Source of the DNA: Flavobacterium sp. MC2016-06
GTDB taxonomy: Bacteria; Bacteroidota; Bacteroidia; Flavobacteriales; Flavobacteriaceae
Reading direction: 5' to 3'
Assembly (NCBI RefSeq): GCF_009711165.2
Contig: NZ_WMID02000003.1
Span: 261,548-325,547, forward strand
DNA: 64,000 nt
The notes beneath the pieces were generated by a model that was not told the origin of the DNA, ran no database searches, and saw only the letters and a program-made list of their open reading frames with translations. A program made the translations under genes and the position numbers. Positions 36,702 to 45,200 of the stretch are shown here, piece after piece (the stretch's first letter is position 1; each line of letters begins with the position of its first letter).

Positions 36702-39700
36702 TTAATTTAAATATCTGTTATTGTAGGTAGTTGTTTTTGATAACTTAAAGCCTCCCGTTACTTGATTTACCGTATCATCTATTACTTCGGAATAAGTTTT
36801 TACTAATCTTCCACTGGCATCGTATTCAAATCTTGTTGCTAATCCGTTATTTCCAATAATGTAAGTAAGTTCATCCCATTCGTTATAAACGTAACCATTT
36901 ATAGAAGATGCTATTGGACGTATCATTAAGTCGTCAAAGTATACTGTAGATGTATCAATTGATGTAACATTTACAGAATATGCACCTGAAGGAACGCTTA
37001 TATAGCCTGATTTTAGAACCCAATTACCAGCATTATAAGATTCAGTAAAGTCAACAATGGTTCCATTATTATTAATTCTGGCTTTAGCAGCATTTGTTTT
37101 TTCTACCCACACAGATATTTTGTATTTACCGGCTCTGTGTTGTCCATTTTTCATAGCTACACCAAATTGCGAACTTGATGTTGCTGCAACAGATTGTTTT
37201 CCTGTGTGGTAATAGACAGAATTTCTTGATGCATTTATCATTGTCACCTCTGGTTCAAGATAAATTGAGAAACTTGTCGGAGGTGTGTTTTCAGCACCAG
37301 AAAAGAACATTTCATTATATCCTGCATTACCAGTGGTCGTCACTTTGGTATCATTATCTCCCATTTTAGTTGAAGCGTAATTACCATTAATGTCTTTTGC
37401 TTCTAGAGAATTTGAATAATGATCATAGAGCGTTATTTCGCCTATTTGTTTCCATTGTGCAGGTTGAACAACATCTATACCTACACCCGATGGAAGGTTC
37501 CAGTTAAAACTATCATCTGTCGCACTTGCATAAGAAGAAAAGATTCCATTTGCATCTTTTGCTCCATTCCAAGTGTAAGATTTATGTTTTCTCCAGATTT
37601 TTTCGTTAAGAGCAGTCGGAGATACAGTAGTTCCCGCCATATCTTTATATGCCCATACATTACTCCAGGTTGTGATGCCGACTCCTGTTTCTTTCCAAAC
37701 AGCATTATTGAGAATGTAAGAGTAATTTGCAGTTACTTGAGAAAGCATATTTTTATTAGTAATGTTATCAACTTTAGAACCCATTTCTGGATATTTTAGA
37801 TAAGCAGGAATAATTCTTGTTTTAAATGATTGTCCGTCACTAGAACTATATTTAGTTTCTTTACTGGCACCTGAAATAGGATCATAGTCTGAAAATTCAG
37901 TTGTATAAGAATATCCATTTGTCTGTTCAGTTGATGATTTTATTATATTCGGATATTTTATTCTGGTCGAAGAATTAACAATCCATTTGTCTAGTAAAGT
38001 TGCTGTATTAGTTGTATAATCTACAGTTTTGTAGGTTTGATAAGATTCTTGTGTAACTCCTATATTTGTTGTATTATCAGACATTCCATAATAGGAATTA
38101 TTAATTTTACTTAATTGCTGACCTTTATTGTTGAATGTCGAGACTTCAAGTAGCTGACCTATAGCAGCTAAATTATCTTTAACAATAAAAGAACTGATGT
38201 TAACCTCCTTATTTTGATTGGTTATTGTAGTTGGAGTTTTTGTTTCTACAATTTCATAAAAATCACCATATTTTACTTTATTTGGATCTTTAGTTTTCAT
38301 GATATTAAATTTATATCTAATCTTATTTTCACTAGGCATTCCTTCCTTGTGAGTATTCATAGTTACATATTCATACATTACTCTAGGAGCAGGTAATTGA
38401 GAACTATAAGGCGCTTCTTTTGTTATGTTTTGAGTATAAGGAACATAACTAACATATCCAAGACCATTTTCGTTTTGACCATATTTATAGTCTGTGATGT
38501 AATTATTAAGTCCGTCTGAAATTTTTAAATTACTGACACGTGGACCACCTCCTATATAAATTAGGTTACTTAGATTTATTTTTACTTCCATAGATACATA
38601 AGTAATTCCTTGCCCAGGATTAGTACCAGTAGATGTAGTTGGTCCATTAAAAGTTACTTGATATTTGCCATTACCAAGGATATTTGAAATATAACCTGTA
38701 CCATTATACGAAACGATATAATCACCATACGCACTGCTTAAAGTAGTATTACTATAATAAATATTTACTGTTTGTCCTAAGGTAATGGGGTAATAATTTT
38801 GATTTCCAACTTCAATTGTTGTTGTTAATGGATTAGAATTTGTAAGAATTGCATTAGCAGTAAAAGAATTAGTATTATAACTTGCAAATAGTAATTCGTT
38901 AGGGACTGTACTGATGAAATTATTTGACTCGTAATTTATGTTTATTGTACCTCCTTGAGGTGTTGTAATTTTATTTAAAGAATAAGTTGCAGGATTTTCT
39001 ATAGGATATCCCCACCCATCTTTTTTATCAATATTAAAAGTATTGACATCATTTAGATATCCAAATTTATAAGGAGGTAAAACATTTGCTCCTGCTTTTC
39101 CTTTAAAATTTACATTTAATAATGTTAGGCGGTTATCTCCTGGAACTAAGCTTGTATCATAACCAAAATCAATGACTTTAATTGCTTTAGCAACACAAGA
39201 AGACCAGTTGTCTCCTGTATCTAAAACATTATCTTTCATATTGTATTTTGCATTTTGAAGTGTTTTTTCAGAATTTGGATATGAAATATTTACATTTTGA
39301 TTTAGATCTGTTCCATATGTTTTATTAGTGACATCATCAGCGTTTTTTAATAAAATTATTTTGTCAAGACGCAGTTGATTTTGTGAAGGGATGGTAAATC
39401 TTGATGTATAAGATCCTGGACCAGAATCTATATGACTTACAGAAGAATATGTCCAATTTTCTGAAGCGCCATCATTTCGCTCGCTTTTAATAAAAAGTGC
39501 AGTATGAGTTCTAGTTTTTACTTTATCTAAATAATATAATTGCTTTCGTCCTCTTATCCAGGTTTTTATATTAGAGTTTCTATCATCTATTATATAATCT
39601 TTTTTATATGGAGCTTTCCAAACAAAAGCATCAGTCCATTTTCCGTATTCAAAACTTGTCCAATATCCTAAGTCTCCATCTCCCGCAACTCCATCACCAT

Positions 39701-41579
39701 TGTCAACATAATCAGGTCCTGTGACAGCAGTAAGCAACCAGTGTGTAGCATAAGGCTCTAATTGTCTTTTTTCATAGTAAGATTTATTTTCTGTTAGATT
39801 ATTTGCAACCGCTCCAAATGTCCGTGTTATAACTTCATGATTATAAACAGGCAATGAATAATGATATGTTTTCCCATCACTTGCTGTAATTTTATAAGCA
39901 CCAATTCCATCTTTAGGTAAACTGCTTCTATCAAGACCACTTACATTGGGTTGTAAATAACCATTTTGTTTTAAAGCAGGATATGTAGTTAAATTTGTTA
40001 TTTCATTATTTGTGTAATACTCAATAAATGTAGAGGTTTTACGTCTAGATTTTGCTGCCAATTCAACACTGCCAGTATTATAAGAATTTAAAATGTCTAT
40101 ATTTGTTAAAGTGCTATTATAAGATGCAGCTTGAACATTGATGTAGGTACTAATTTCGTTTTCTAAATAAAAGGTAGGTTTACCATTAAATTGAGCAAAG
40201 TCGGGAGGTTGAACACTACCATTTATATTATAACGTAAAAGATAATCGTTCATGTTTTCTTTAGCATCTAATCCAAACAATGCTCCATTTTCATGTATAG
40301 GTGCTGACATTGTCCCAGATAGTCCTTGTGCTTGAATATTATAATTGTCATAACTTGGAAAAGCAGCATTGTTTACTTTTAAATCGGTTGAAGTGGCTAA
40401 AGCATTTGATTCAATAGGTATTTCATTAATATCCATAAATGCTTGGCCAACTATTACATCATACCAATAACCTTCAGTAATTATTCTTCCATAATCATCA
40501 ACCTGTTCAGGTTGCCACACTTGTCTAGTTACGTTGTTAACGCCTTTTTGAAAATAAAGAGGTCCTGTAGTGTAATTTTCTTTATTTTTTGCAAGCCAAT
40601 ACTTAAAAGTTTGTTTTCCAAAAGATAAACTGAAAATTCCATATGGTGTAGGGACCATCAATGGTACCATCCAGCCACCTTTACTACTATTATAGTCCCC
40701 CATTTTGGCAGTATTGTTAAATTGCATGCTGTAGCCAACACCAACACCACCTACAGTCTTACCTGCAGAATTTCTATTTTTAATACCTCCAGAAAGTCCT
40801 ATACCAGTTGAGGAGAAGCTAATATCTAGTGATGCTGTATTATTATTTCCTGTGCCAGTAGATAGCCCCATCGAATAAGATCCAGAGGTATTATAACCTA
40901 TATTAAAGCCTTGACCATTTGAGTTAAAACCTGCTGATACTCCTACGTTACCATCTGTACCTGCACTTACGCCGACTGTTAATCCTCCAGTAAATTGCAC
41001 TCCTACTCCTACAGAAGCTCCTGAGGTACCTACAGTAGCATTAACACCTACTGTAGCATTTCCAGTACTGTATCCTACACCTACACCTACATAACCACCC
41101 AATGCTTGATTACTGCCCCAATTAAAGCCAATACTTGCAGAAGCAACACCTAAGCTATATCCTACTGAAACAAATGAAGCATATTGTTGCCCGCCAGCAT
41201 CATAAAAATATTCATTAAGATGAGATGAGTTATAATCATCTGGGTAGCCATTAATATTTCTGTCTATAGATCCAGGATTTACATTCCATCCTAATCCAGT
41301 CCATGATGCTTCTTGTTCTAATCCTATTCCTGCATGATATGCCATAGCTAAAGGATAACCACCTTCTGGACTAGGTACGTTAAGTAAAGGCAAAACATAA
41401 CTATACTGCCCTGTAATTAAATTAACCATATCAGTTGCATCTACAGGCTCAAAACTAGCTGCTTCAGGAGATTTTGGTCCATTATTAGATGCAAACAAAT
41501 TGTTTGGAAATAATGTTGGAAAAAAAATCAATAAGAAAAGAGTAGCAATAATACGATGGCGTTTGTGGTATTTGGTCAT
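36702..41579 (-). CDS. Large secreted RHS-partner protein with glycine-rich repeat insert
   Basis: Length is 1625 residues. A basic, long signal sequence (MTKYHKRHRIIATLFLLIFF, cleavage after LFA) is followed by the partner signature: KSPEAASFEPVDATDMVNLI, TGQYSYVLPLLNVPSPEGGY, LAMAYHAGIGLEQEASWTGL, GWNVNPGSIDR. Residues ~118-285 form a Gly/Val/Ser-rich stretch of alternating short repeats (VGVGVGYSTGNATVGVNATV, GGLTVGVSAGTDGNVGVSAG) not present in the two smaller partners. The C-terminus has one YD repeat (TRFEYDASGRLVKTYSEV). The RHS gene starts 7 bases later. It probably forms the shell for the RHS tip, by analogy with TcB; the Gly-rich part may be a beta-roll or amphipathic beta surface. 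Confidence 0.78.
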   Translation of the reverse strand: MTKYHKRHRIIATLFLLIFFPTLFPNNLFASNNGPKSPEAASFEPVDATDMVNLITGQYSYVLPLLNVPSPEGGYPLAMAYHAGIGLEQEASWTGLGWNVNPGSIDRNINGYPDDYNSSHLNEYFYDAGGQQYASFVSVGYSLGVASASIGFNWGSNQALGGYVGVGVGYSTGNATVGVNATVGTSGASVGVGVQFTGGLTVGVSAGTDGNVGVSAGFNSNGQGFNIGYNTSGSYSMGLSTGTGNNNTASLDISFSSTGIGLSGGIKNRNSAGKTVGGVGVGYSMQFNNTAKMGDYNSSKGGWMVPLMVPTPYGIFSLSFGKQTFKYWLAKNKENYTTGPLYFQKGVNNVTRQVWQPEQVDDYGRIITEGYWYDVIVGQAFMDINEIPIESNALATSTDLKVNNAAFPSYDNYNIQAQGLSGTMSAPIHENGALFGLDAKENMNDYLLRYNINGSVQPPDFAQFNGKPTFYLENEISTYINVQAASYNSTLTNIDILNSYNTGSVELAAKSRRKTSTFIEYYTNNEITNLTTYPALKQNGYLQPNVSGLDRSSLPKDGIGAYKITASDGKTYHYSLPVYNHEVITRTFGAVANNLTENKSYYEKRQLEPYATHWLLTAVTGPDYVDNGDGVAGDGDLGYWTSFEYGKWTDAFVWKAPYKKDYIIDDRNSNIKTWIRGRKQLYYLDKVKTRTHTALFIKSERNDGASENWTYSSVSHIDSGPGSYTSRFTIPSQNQLRLDKIILLKNADDVTNKTYGTDLNQNVNISYPNSEKTLQNAKYNMKDNVLDTGDNWSSCVAKAIKVIDFGYDTSLVPGDNRLTLLNVNFKGKAGANVLPPYKFGYLNDVNTFNIDKKDGWGYPIENPATYSLNKITTPQGGTININYESNNFISTVPNELLFASYNTNSFTANAILTNSNPLTTTIEVGNQNYYPITLGQTVNIYYSNTTLSSAYGDYIVSYNGTGYISNILGNGKYQVTFNGPTTSTGTNPGQGITYVSMEVKINLSNLIYIGGGPRVSNLKISDGLNNYITDYKYGQNENGLGYVSYVPYTQNITKEAPYSSQLPAPRVMYEYVTMNTHKEGMPSENKIRYKFNIMKTKDPNKVKYGDFYEIVETKTPTTITNQNKEVNISSFIVKDNLAAIGQLLEVSTFNNKGQQLSKINNSYYGMSDNTTNIGVTQESYQTYKTVDYTTNTATLLDKWIVNSSTRIKYPNIIKSSTEQTNGYSYTTEFSDYDPISGASKETKYSSSDGQSFKTRIIPAYLKYPEMGSKVDNITNKNMLSQVTANYSYILNNAVWKETGVGITTWSNVWAYKDMAGTTVSPTALNEKIWRKHKSYTWNGAKDANGIFSSYASATDDSFNWNLPSGVGIDVVQPAQWKQIGEITLYDHYSNSLEAKDINGNYASTKMGDNDTKVTTTGNAGYNEMFFSGAENTPPTSFSIYLEPEVTMINASRNSVYYHTGKQSVAATSSSQFGVAMKNGQHRAGKYKISVWVEKTNAAKARINNNGTIVDFTESYNAGNWVLKSGYISVPSGAYSVNVTSIDTSTVYFDDLMIRPIASSINGYVYNEWDELTYIIGNNGLATRFEYDASGRLVKTYSEVIDDTVNQVTGGFKLSKTTTYNNRYLN

Positions 41580-41589
41580 ATTAGTTGTT

Positions 41590-42201
41590 TTAAAAACGTA
41601 ATTGGGGTTCGTTTGTTAAGGCTTTGGTGTTTATTTTAAATTTAATATCTCCCGTATCAAGACCTAAATCTTCAATTACAAAATTGAGATATTCTTCTTT
41701 CAGATATTTGGGATCTCTGGAGTATACAATCATTATTGAGGTTGAATTACTCATACCATACATTCTGGGATAGATAAAATCGGTTAGTGCAAGAGTGTCT
41801 TTTGTGGGAGTGTAAACATGTAGTTTTTTTTCCATTCCAAAAGCCAATTCATTAACCATTTGTCCAAATTTGGCTTTATCCTGAGCAACACCATTTAATA
41901 ATTCTTGCTCATTTTTTGACATAGACAAGTTGAAATACATATACTGACTATAATGTTTTCTCAATTTTTCTACTTTGGCTGGATTCGTTTCGTCTCCTAA
42001 TTCTTGTTTTACTAACAAATCTGTAGGTCTGTACTGTAAAATATAATCAACATCAGCAACAGTTTTTTTGTAGTTGTAGCCGTTGTCTTCTTCTTTGATA
42101 TAATCATTCATTTCCTCTGTTGTCTCAAAAGTTTGAGAGCAAGAGGAAATGAATAATAATAAAAGAAATAGTAAAAATTTATTTTTTAGCATATTCAGCA
42201 T
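41590..42201 (-). CDS. Lipoprotein of the Skp/RHS operon, unknown function
   Basis: Length is 203 residues from the first ATG, or 200 from 42192. The lipobox is FISSC followed by SQTFETTEEM. The mature protein contains YNYKKTVADVDYILQYRPTD, KLRKHYSQYMYFNLSMSKNE, FGQMVNELAFGMEKKLHVYT and IMIVYSRDPKYLKEEYLNFV, with no family that I can name. It starts inside the OmpH-like gene (23-base overlap) and ends 11 bases before the large partner gene, so all are co-expressed. A role in folding or outer-membrane passage of the giant proteins is a reasonable guess. Confidence 0.72.
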   Translation of the reverse strand: MLNMLKNKFLLFLLLLFISSCSQTFETTEEMNDYIKEEDNGYNYKKTVADVDYILQYRPTDLLVKQELGDETNPAKVEKLRKHYSQYMYFNLSMSKNEQELLNGVAQDKAKFGQMVNELAFGMEKKLHVYTPTKDTLALTDFIYPRMYGMSNSTSIMIVYSRDPKYLKEEYLNFVIEDLGLDTGDIKFKINTKALTNEPQLRF

Positions 42202-42712
42202 TAAGACCTTTTAATACTTCTTCAGTTAAGTCAGTAGATTCATCAGCATACATGATGTTTCCACCGCCACTTGCGCCAAATATAATTTTATAGTTATGAT
42301 CTTTCCCGTATTCTTTGATATAGTCATTTATATCATTAATTACAGTTTGAGTTACCTTTTTGTCTTCTTCCTGAATTTTTTTCTGAATAGCTTCTTGATA
42401 GCCATTAATTTGCTGTTGTTTATTACTCAACAGCTCTTGTTTTAGTTTTAATTCTTTTGGAGATAGAGCAGTTCTTTCTTTTTCGTAGTTTTTCAATTCA
42501 TTTTGCCAATTGCTTACTAAAGAATCAACATTGGCTTTCATTAAATTTGCTTTTTTATCAAATTCGGCTTTAGCTATTTTTGTTTTACTGTAACCAGTAA
42601 TTAACTTATTTACGTCTACATAAACTAACTGAGAACTAGATTTTGCAAAATAAATGGCAATAAGGCTTAAAACAACAGCTAAAACAGCTGCATACAAAGG
42701 GATTTTTTTCAT
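42179..42712 (-). CDS. OmpH/Skp-family periplasmic chaperone-like protein
   Basis: Length is 177 residues: an uncleaved or cleaved N-terminal hydrophobic helix (PLYAAVLAVVLSLIAIYF), then QLVYVDVNKLITGYSKTKIA, a long charged coiled coil (LVSNWQNELKNYEKERTALS to KKIQEEDKKVTQTVINDIND), and a C-terminal strand/helix part (YKIIFGASGGGNIMYADEST). This is the Skp plan: a small beta body with long helical arms that hold unfolded outer-membrane or secreted clients. It is the first gene of the operon that ends with the RHS hydrolase, suggesting a dedicated chaperone. Confidence 0.85.
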   Translation of the reverse strand: MKKIPLYAAVLAVVLSLIAIYFAKSSSQLVYVDVNKLITGYSKTKIAKAEFDKKANLMKANVDSLVSNWQNELKNYEKERTALSPKELKLKQELLSNKQQQINGYQEAIQKKIQEEDKKVTQTVINDINDYIKEYGKDHNYKIIFGASGGGNIMYADESTDLTEEVLKGLNAEYAKK

Positions 42713-42847
42713 GGGTATTTTTGGAACTAATTTCGTACAAGATTATGAAAATTATGTTAATTTAACAAGTGCTAATGTTAATTTGTTAAAAAAACATTAG
42801 TAGATAATTTCTTATTGATTGCGTAAGAGGTTTTTCAATAAAAAACA

Positions 42848-42855
42848 TATATTTG
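42848..42855 (+). promoter_or_regulatory. Candidate -7 element for the gspG-gspM/fibre operon
   Basis: TATATTTG fits TAnnTTTG exactly, 22 bases before the TTG start codon of the pseudopilin gene. The nearest TTG elements upstream (42815 and 42819) are 26-30 bases away, more than usual. It lies in the 165-base gap between divergent operons. Confidence 0.5.
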
Positions 42856-42877
42856 TCGCACACTAAATCTTTTTGTT

Positions 42878-43288
42878 TTGAAAAAATGTTTTTTTAAGAA
42901 AGTTTCTTCTTTCAACCTTCAAGAAATGCTTATTGTTTTAGCAATTATTGGAATCTTATTATTGATTGCCTTACCTAATCTAATGCCGCTGATTACCAAA
43001 GCCAAAAGTGTAGAAGCCCAAGTTCAGTTGAAGGCTATTTATAATGCCGAAAAACAGTATTATTTTATGTATTCTAAATACAGTCCAAATTTTACCGAAA
43101 TAGATTTTGAAGCTCCAAAAACTACCAAAGAAAGCGGTAGCGCTAACTATACTTACGAGATTATTCAGTCTACTAATAATGAATTTAAAGTAAAAGCAAC
43201 TGCTATAACTGACTTTAACGGAAATGGAATTTTTAATGTTTGGGAAATCGATCAAAATGGTGTTCCTAAACAAACTATTAACGATTAA
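42878..43288 (+). CDS. gspG: Major pseudopilin, GspG-like, with TTG start
   Basis: Length is 136 residues. The prepilin signal is KKVSS|FNLQEMLIVLAIIG: +1 Phe12, +5 Glu16, preceded by Ser rather than Gly. The long hydrophobic helix is followed by AKSVEAQVQLKAIYNAEKQY and a small domain ending DFNGNGIFNVWEIDQNGVPK, a Ca-binding-like loop typical of GspG. The start must be TTG at 42878, because the nearby ATG (42886) is out of frame and the next in-frame ATG lies inside the prepilin motif. Its stop overlaps the ATG of the peptidase gene by one base. It should form the pseudopilus shaft. Confidence 0.88.
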   Translation: MKKCFFKKVSSFNLQEMLIVLAIIGILLLIALPNLMPLITKAKSVEAQVQLKAIYNAEKQYYFMYSKYSPNFTEIDFEAPKTTKESGSANYTYEIIQSTNNEFKVKATAITDFNGNGIFNVWEIDQNGVPKQTIND

Positions 43289-43764
43289 TGTGGTATTTAA
43301 AATTAATTTTACTTTTAGTATTCGCAGCTATTTTATACCAAGATTCTAAGAATCGCTTGGTATATTGGTTTTTGTATCCTATAATTGGAATATTAGTATT
43401 TGTAATCCAGTTACAATATCTACCTATAAAACTTGCGTTTTTAAATTCAGGTTTAAACCTTTTATTTATAACTCTTTTATTAGGAGTTAGTTTTGTTTAT
43501 ATCAAATTTAGAAAATTGTCTTTTCAAGAAGCTATCGGTTTTGGAGACATACTGTTTTTTGTTTTCATGAGTTTTGCTTTTGCAGTTGTTTCATTTATCA
43601 TTTTGTTTGTTTTTGCGTTACTATTTTCCTTGATACTGCATTTTGTTTTTCAGAAAAAAAATCAATTAAAAACAGTTCCGTTGGCAGGATATATGGCGTT
43701 ATTTTTTGGAGTAGTGTATACAATTACTTTTTTTAATAATAGTAATTTTTTATACGCCTATTAA
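43288..43764 (+). CDS. Short prepilin peptidase (type A24, GspO/PilD-like)
   Basis: This is a polytopic protein of 158 residues. Both catalytic aspartates of the A24 family are present: Asp19 in ILYQDSKNR and Asp87 in IGFGDILF (GxGD). Several membrane helices cover the rest. It lacks the N-terminal cytoplasmic domain and the N-methyltransferase part found in bacterial PilD, so it resembles the minimal peptidases of archaeal or Tad systems. It should cleave the four pseudopilins of this locus, all of which have Ser before the cut. It overlaps the gspG stop and ends 1 base before gspE. Confidence 0.88.
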   Translation: MWYLKLILLLVFAAILYQDSKNRLVYWFLYPIIGILVFVIQLQYLPIKLAFLNSGLNLLFITLLLGVSFVYIKFRKLSFQEAIGFGDILFFVFMSFAFAVVSFIILFVFALLFSLILHFVFQKKNQLKTVPLAGYMALFFGVVYTITFFNNSNFLYAY

Positions 43765-43765
43765 G

Positions 43766-45169
43766 ATGATAAATTTTGAGATCCCAATAGAGTTTCAACA
43801 GCTTGTTAAATCAGAACAAGCTTATCATTACCGAATTGTTCCTTTTGGCAGAGAGCAAAAAACTGTTTTATTAAAAACAGATGATGCAGATATACAAAAC
43901 TTACAAAACGAGCTTTCCGTCTTATTACCTTTTTCGGTTCAACTAGAAGCAGATACAACAGAAAATATAAATCGATATTTAAGTACAAACTATCGTAAAA
44001 CGAATTCTAATAGTGTTTCAGACATTCATTATACAGCAGATTTTTTAGAAAAAATTGTGTTGAATGCAAAAGAAATAGGAAGCAGTGATATTCATTTTGA
44101 GCCCTATGAAAAAAATGCCCGTGTGCGCTTTCGATTAGACGGAAAATTAAAAGAGCAGTTTCATATTTCGACAGAAGAATATCCTGTTATTGTAAATAAA
44201 ATAAAAATTAGAGCACAGCTTGATATTTCTGAAAAACGACTACCACAAGACGGACGTATTACGATAGTTACGGATTATCAGGATTTTGATATACGTGTCT
44301 CAGTTCTGCCAACATTACACGGAGAAAAAGTGGTATTGCGTATCTTAAGTAAAGATACCAGCCATATCGATATTAATGGTTTAGGATTTACAGCTAAAGA
44401 ACTAACAGCCTATTTAGAAAATATAAAACGTCCTAATGGTATCGTATTGATTTCAGGTCCCACAGGATCAGGAAAAACAACAACATTATATGCAACTTTA
44501 AAAAAATTAAATCTCCCTAATACTAATATTTTAACAGTTGAAGACCCGATAGAGTATACGCTCGAAGGAATTAATCAAGTGCAGTTAAAAGAAAATATAG
44601 GTCTAGATTTCGCTACTACATTGAGAACTTTTTTAAGACAAGATCCAGACATTATTATGGTTGGGGAAATTCGAGATGTAAATACAGCAAATATGGCTAT
44701 TCGAGCAGCTCTAACAGGACATTTGGTATTGTCAACAATACATACAAATTCAGCTTGGGCAACAGTATCAAGATTAATTGATATGGGAATTCCATCTTTT
44801 TTAATCGCTAGTACTTTAAATATCAGTGTAGCACAACGCTTAGTTCGAAAATTATGTAATTCTTGTAAAACTGAAGAAGATATTGAGTCTGCAGTTTTTC
44901 CTTCTGATTTTGAAATTCCAAAGGATTTAACCAAACATCATATCGCTGTAGGCTGTGAACATTGTTACCATACGGGTTATTCGGGCAGAAAAGCTATTTA
45001 TGAAATTTTACCAATAGGATCAGAATTAGCATCTTTAATAAAAAATAATCAACTAGATATAAATTCTTACTTAGAAGAAAATGACATTTTTACACTTAGA
45101 CATAATGCCTTGTCTTTAATAAATGACGGTATTACTTCTATAGATGAAGTTTTTTCTTTGTTACTATAA
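43766..45169 (+). CDS. gspE: GspE/PilB-family secretion ATPase
   Basis: The 467-residue protein has a shortened N-terminal domain, then the N2 domain (GSSDIHFEPYEKNARVRFRL), Walker A GPTGSGKTT (231-239), the Asp box VEDPIEY (258-264), Walker B with DPDIIMVGEIRD (293-304) and the His box LVLSTIHTN (320-328). Two CxxC pairs (364-367 and 397-400) form the zinc-binding site typical of GspE and PilB. It powers pseudopilus growth by ATP hydrolysis at the inner membrane with GspF. Because it belongs to the zinc-containing GspE/PilB group and no PilT gene is near, a secretion role is preferred to twitching. Confidence 0.95.
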   Translation: MINFEIPIEFQQLVKSEQAYHYRIVPFGREQKTVLLKTDDADIQNLQNELSVLLPFSVQLEADTTENINRYLSTNYRKTNSNSVSDIHYTADFLEKIVLNAKEIGSSDIHFEPYEKNARVRFRLDGKLKEQFHISTEEYPVIVNKIKIRAQLDISEKRLPQDGRITIVTDYQDFDIRVSVLPTLHGEKVVLRILSKDTSHIDINGLGFTAKELTAYLENIKRPNGIVLISGPTGSGKTTTLYATLKKLNLPNTNILTVEDPIEYTLEGINQVQLKENIGLDFATTLRTFLRQDPDIIMVGEIRDVNTANMAIRAALTGHLVLSTIHTNSAWATVSRLIDMGIPSFLIASTLNISVAQRLVRKLCNSCKTEEDIESAVFPSDFEIPKDLTKHHIAVGCEHCYHTGYSGRKAIYEILPIGSELASLIKNNQLDINSYLEENDIFTLRHNALSLINDGITSIDEVFSLLL

Positions 45170-45200
45170 AATCAATTACAATTTGTTACTCCATTCTTTC

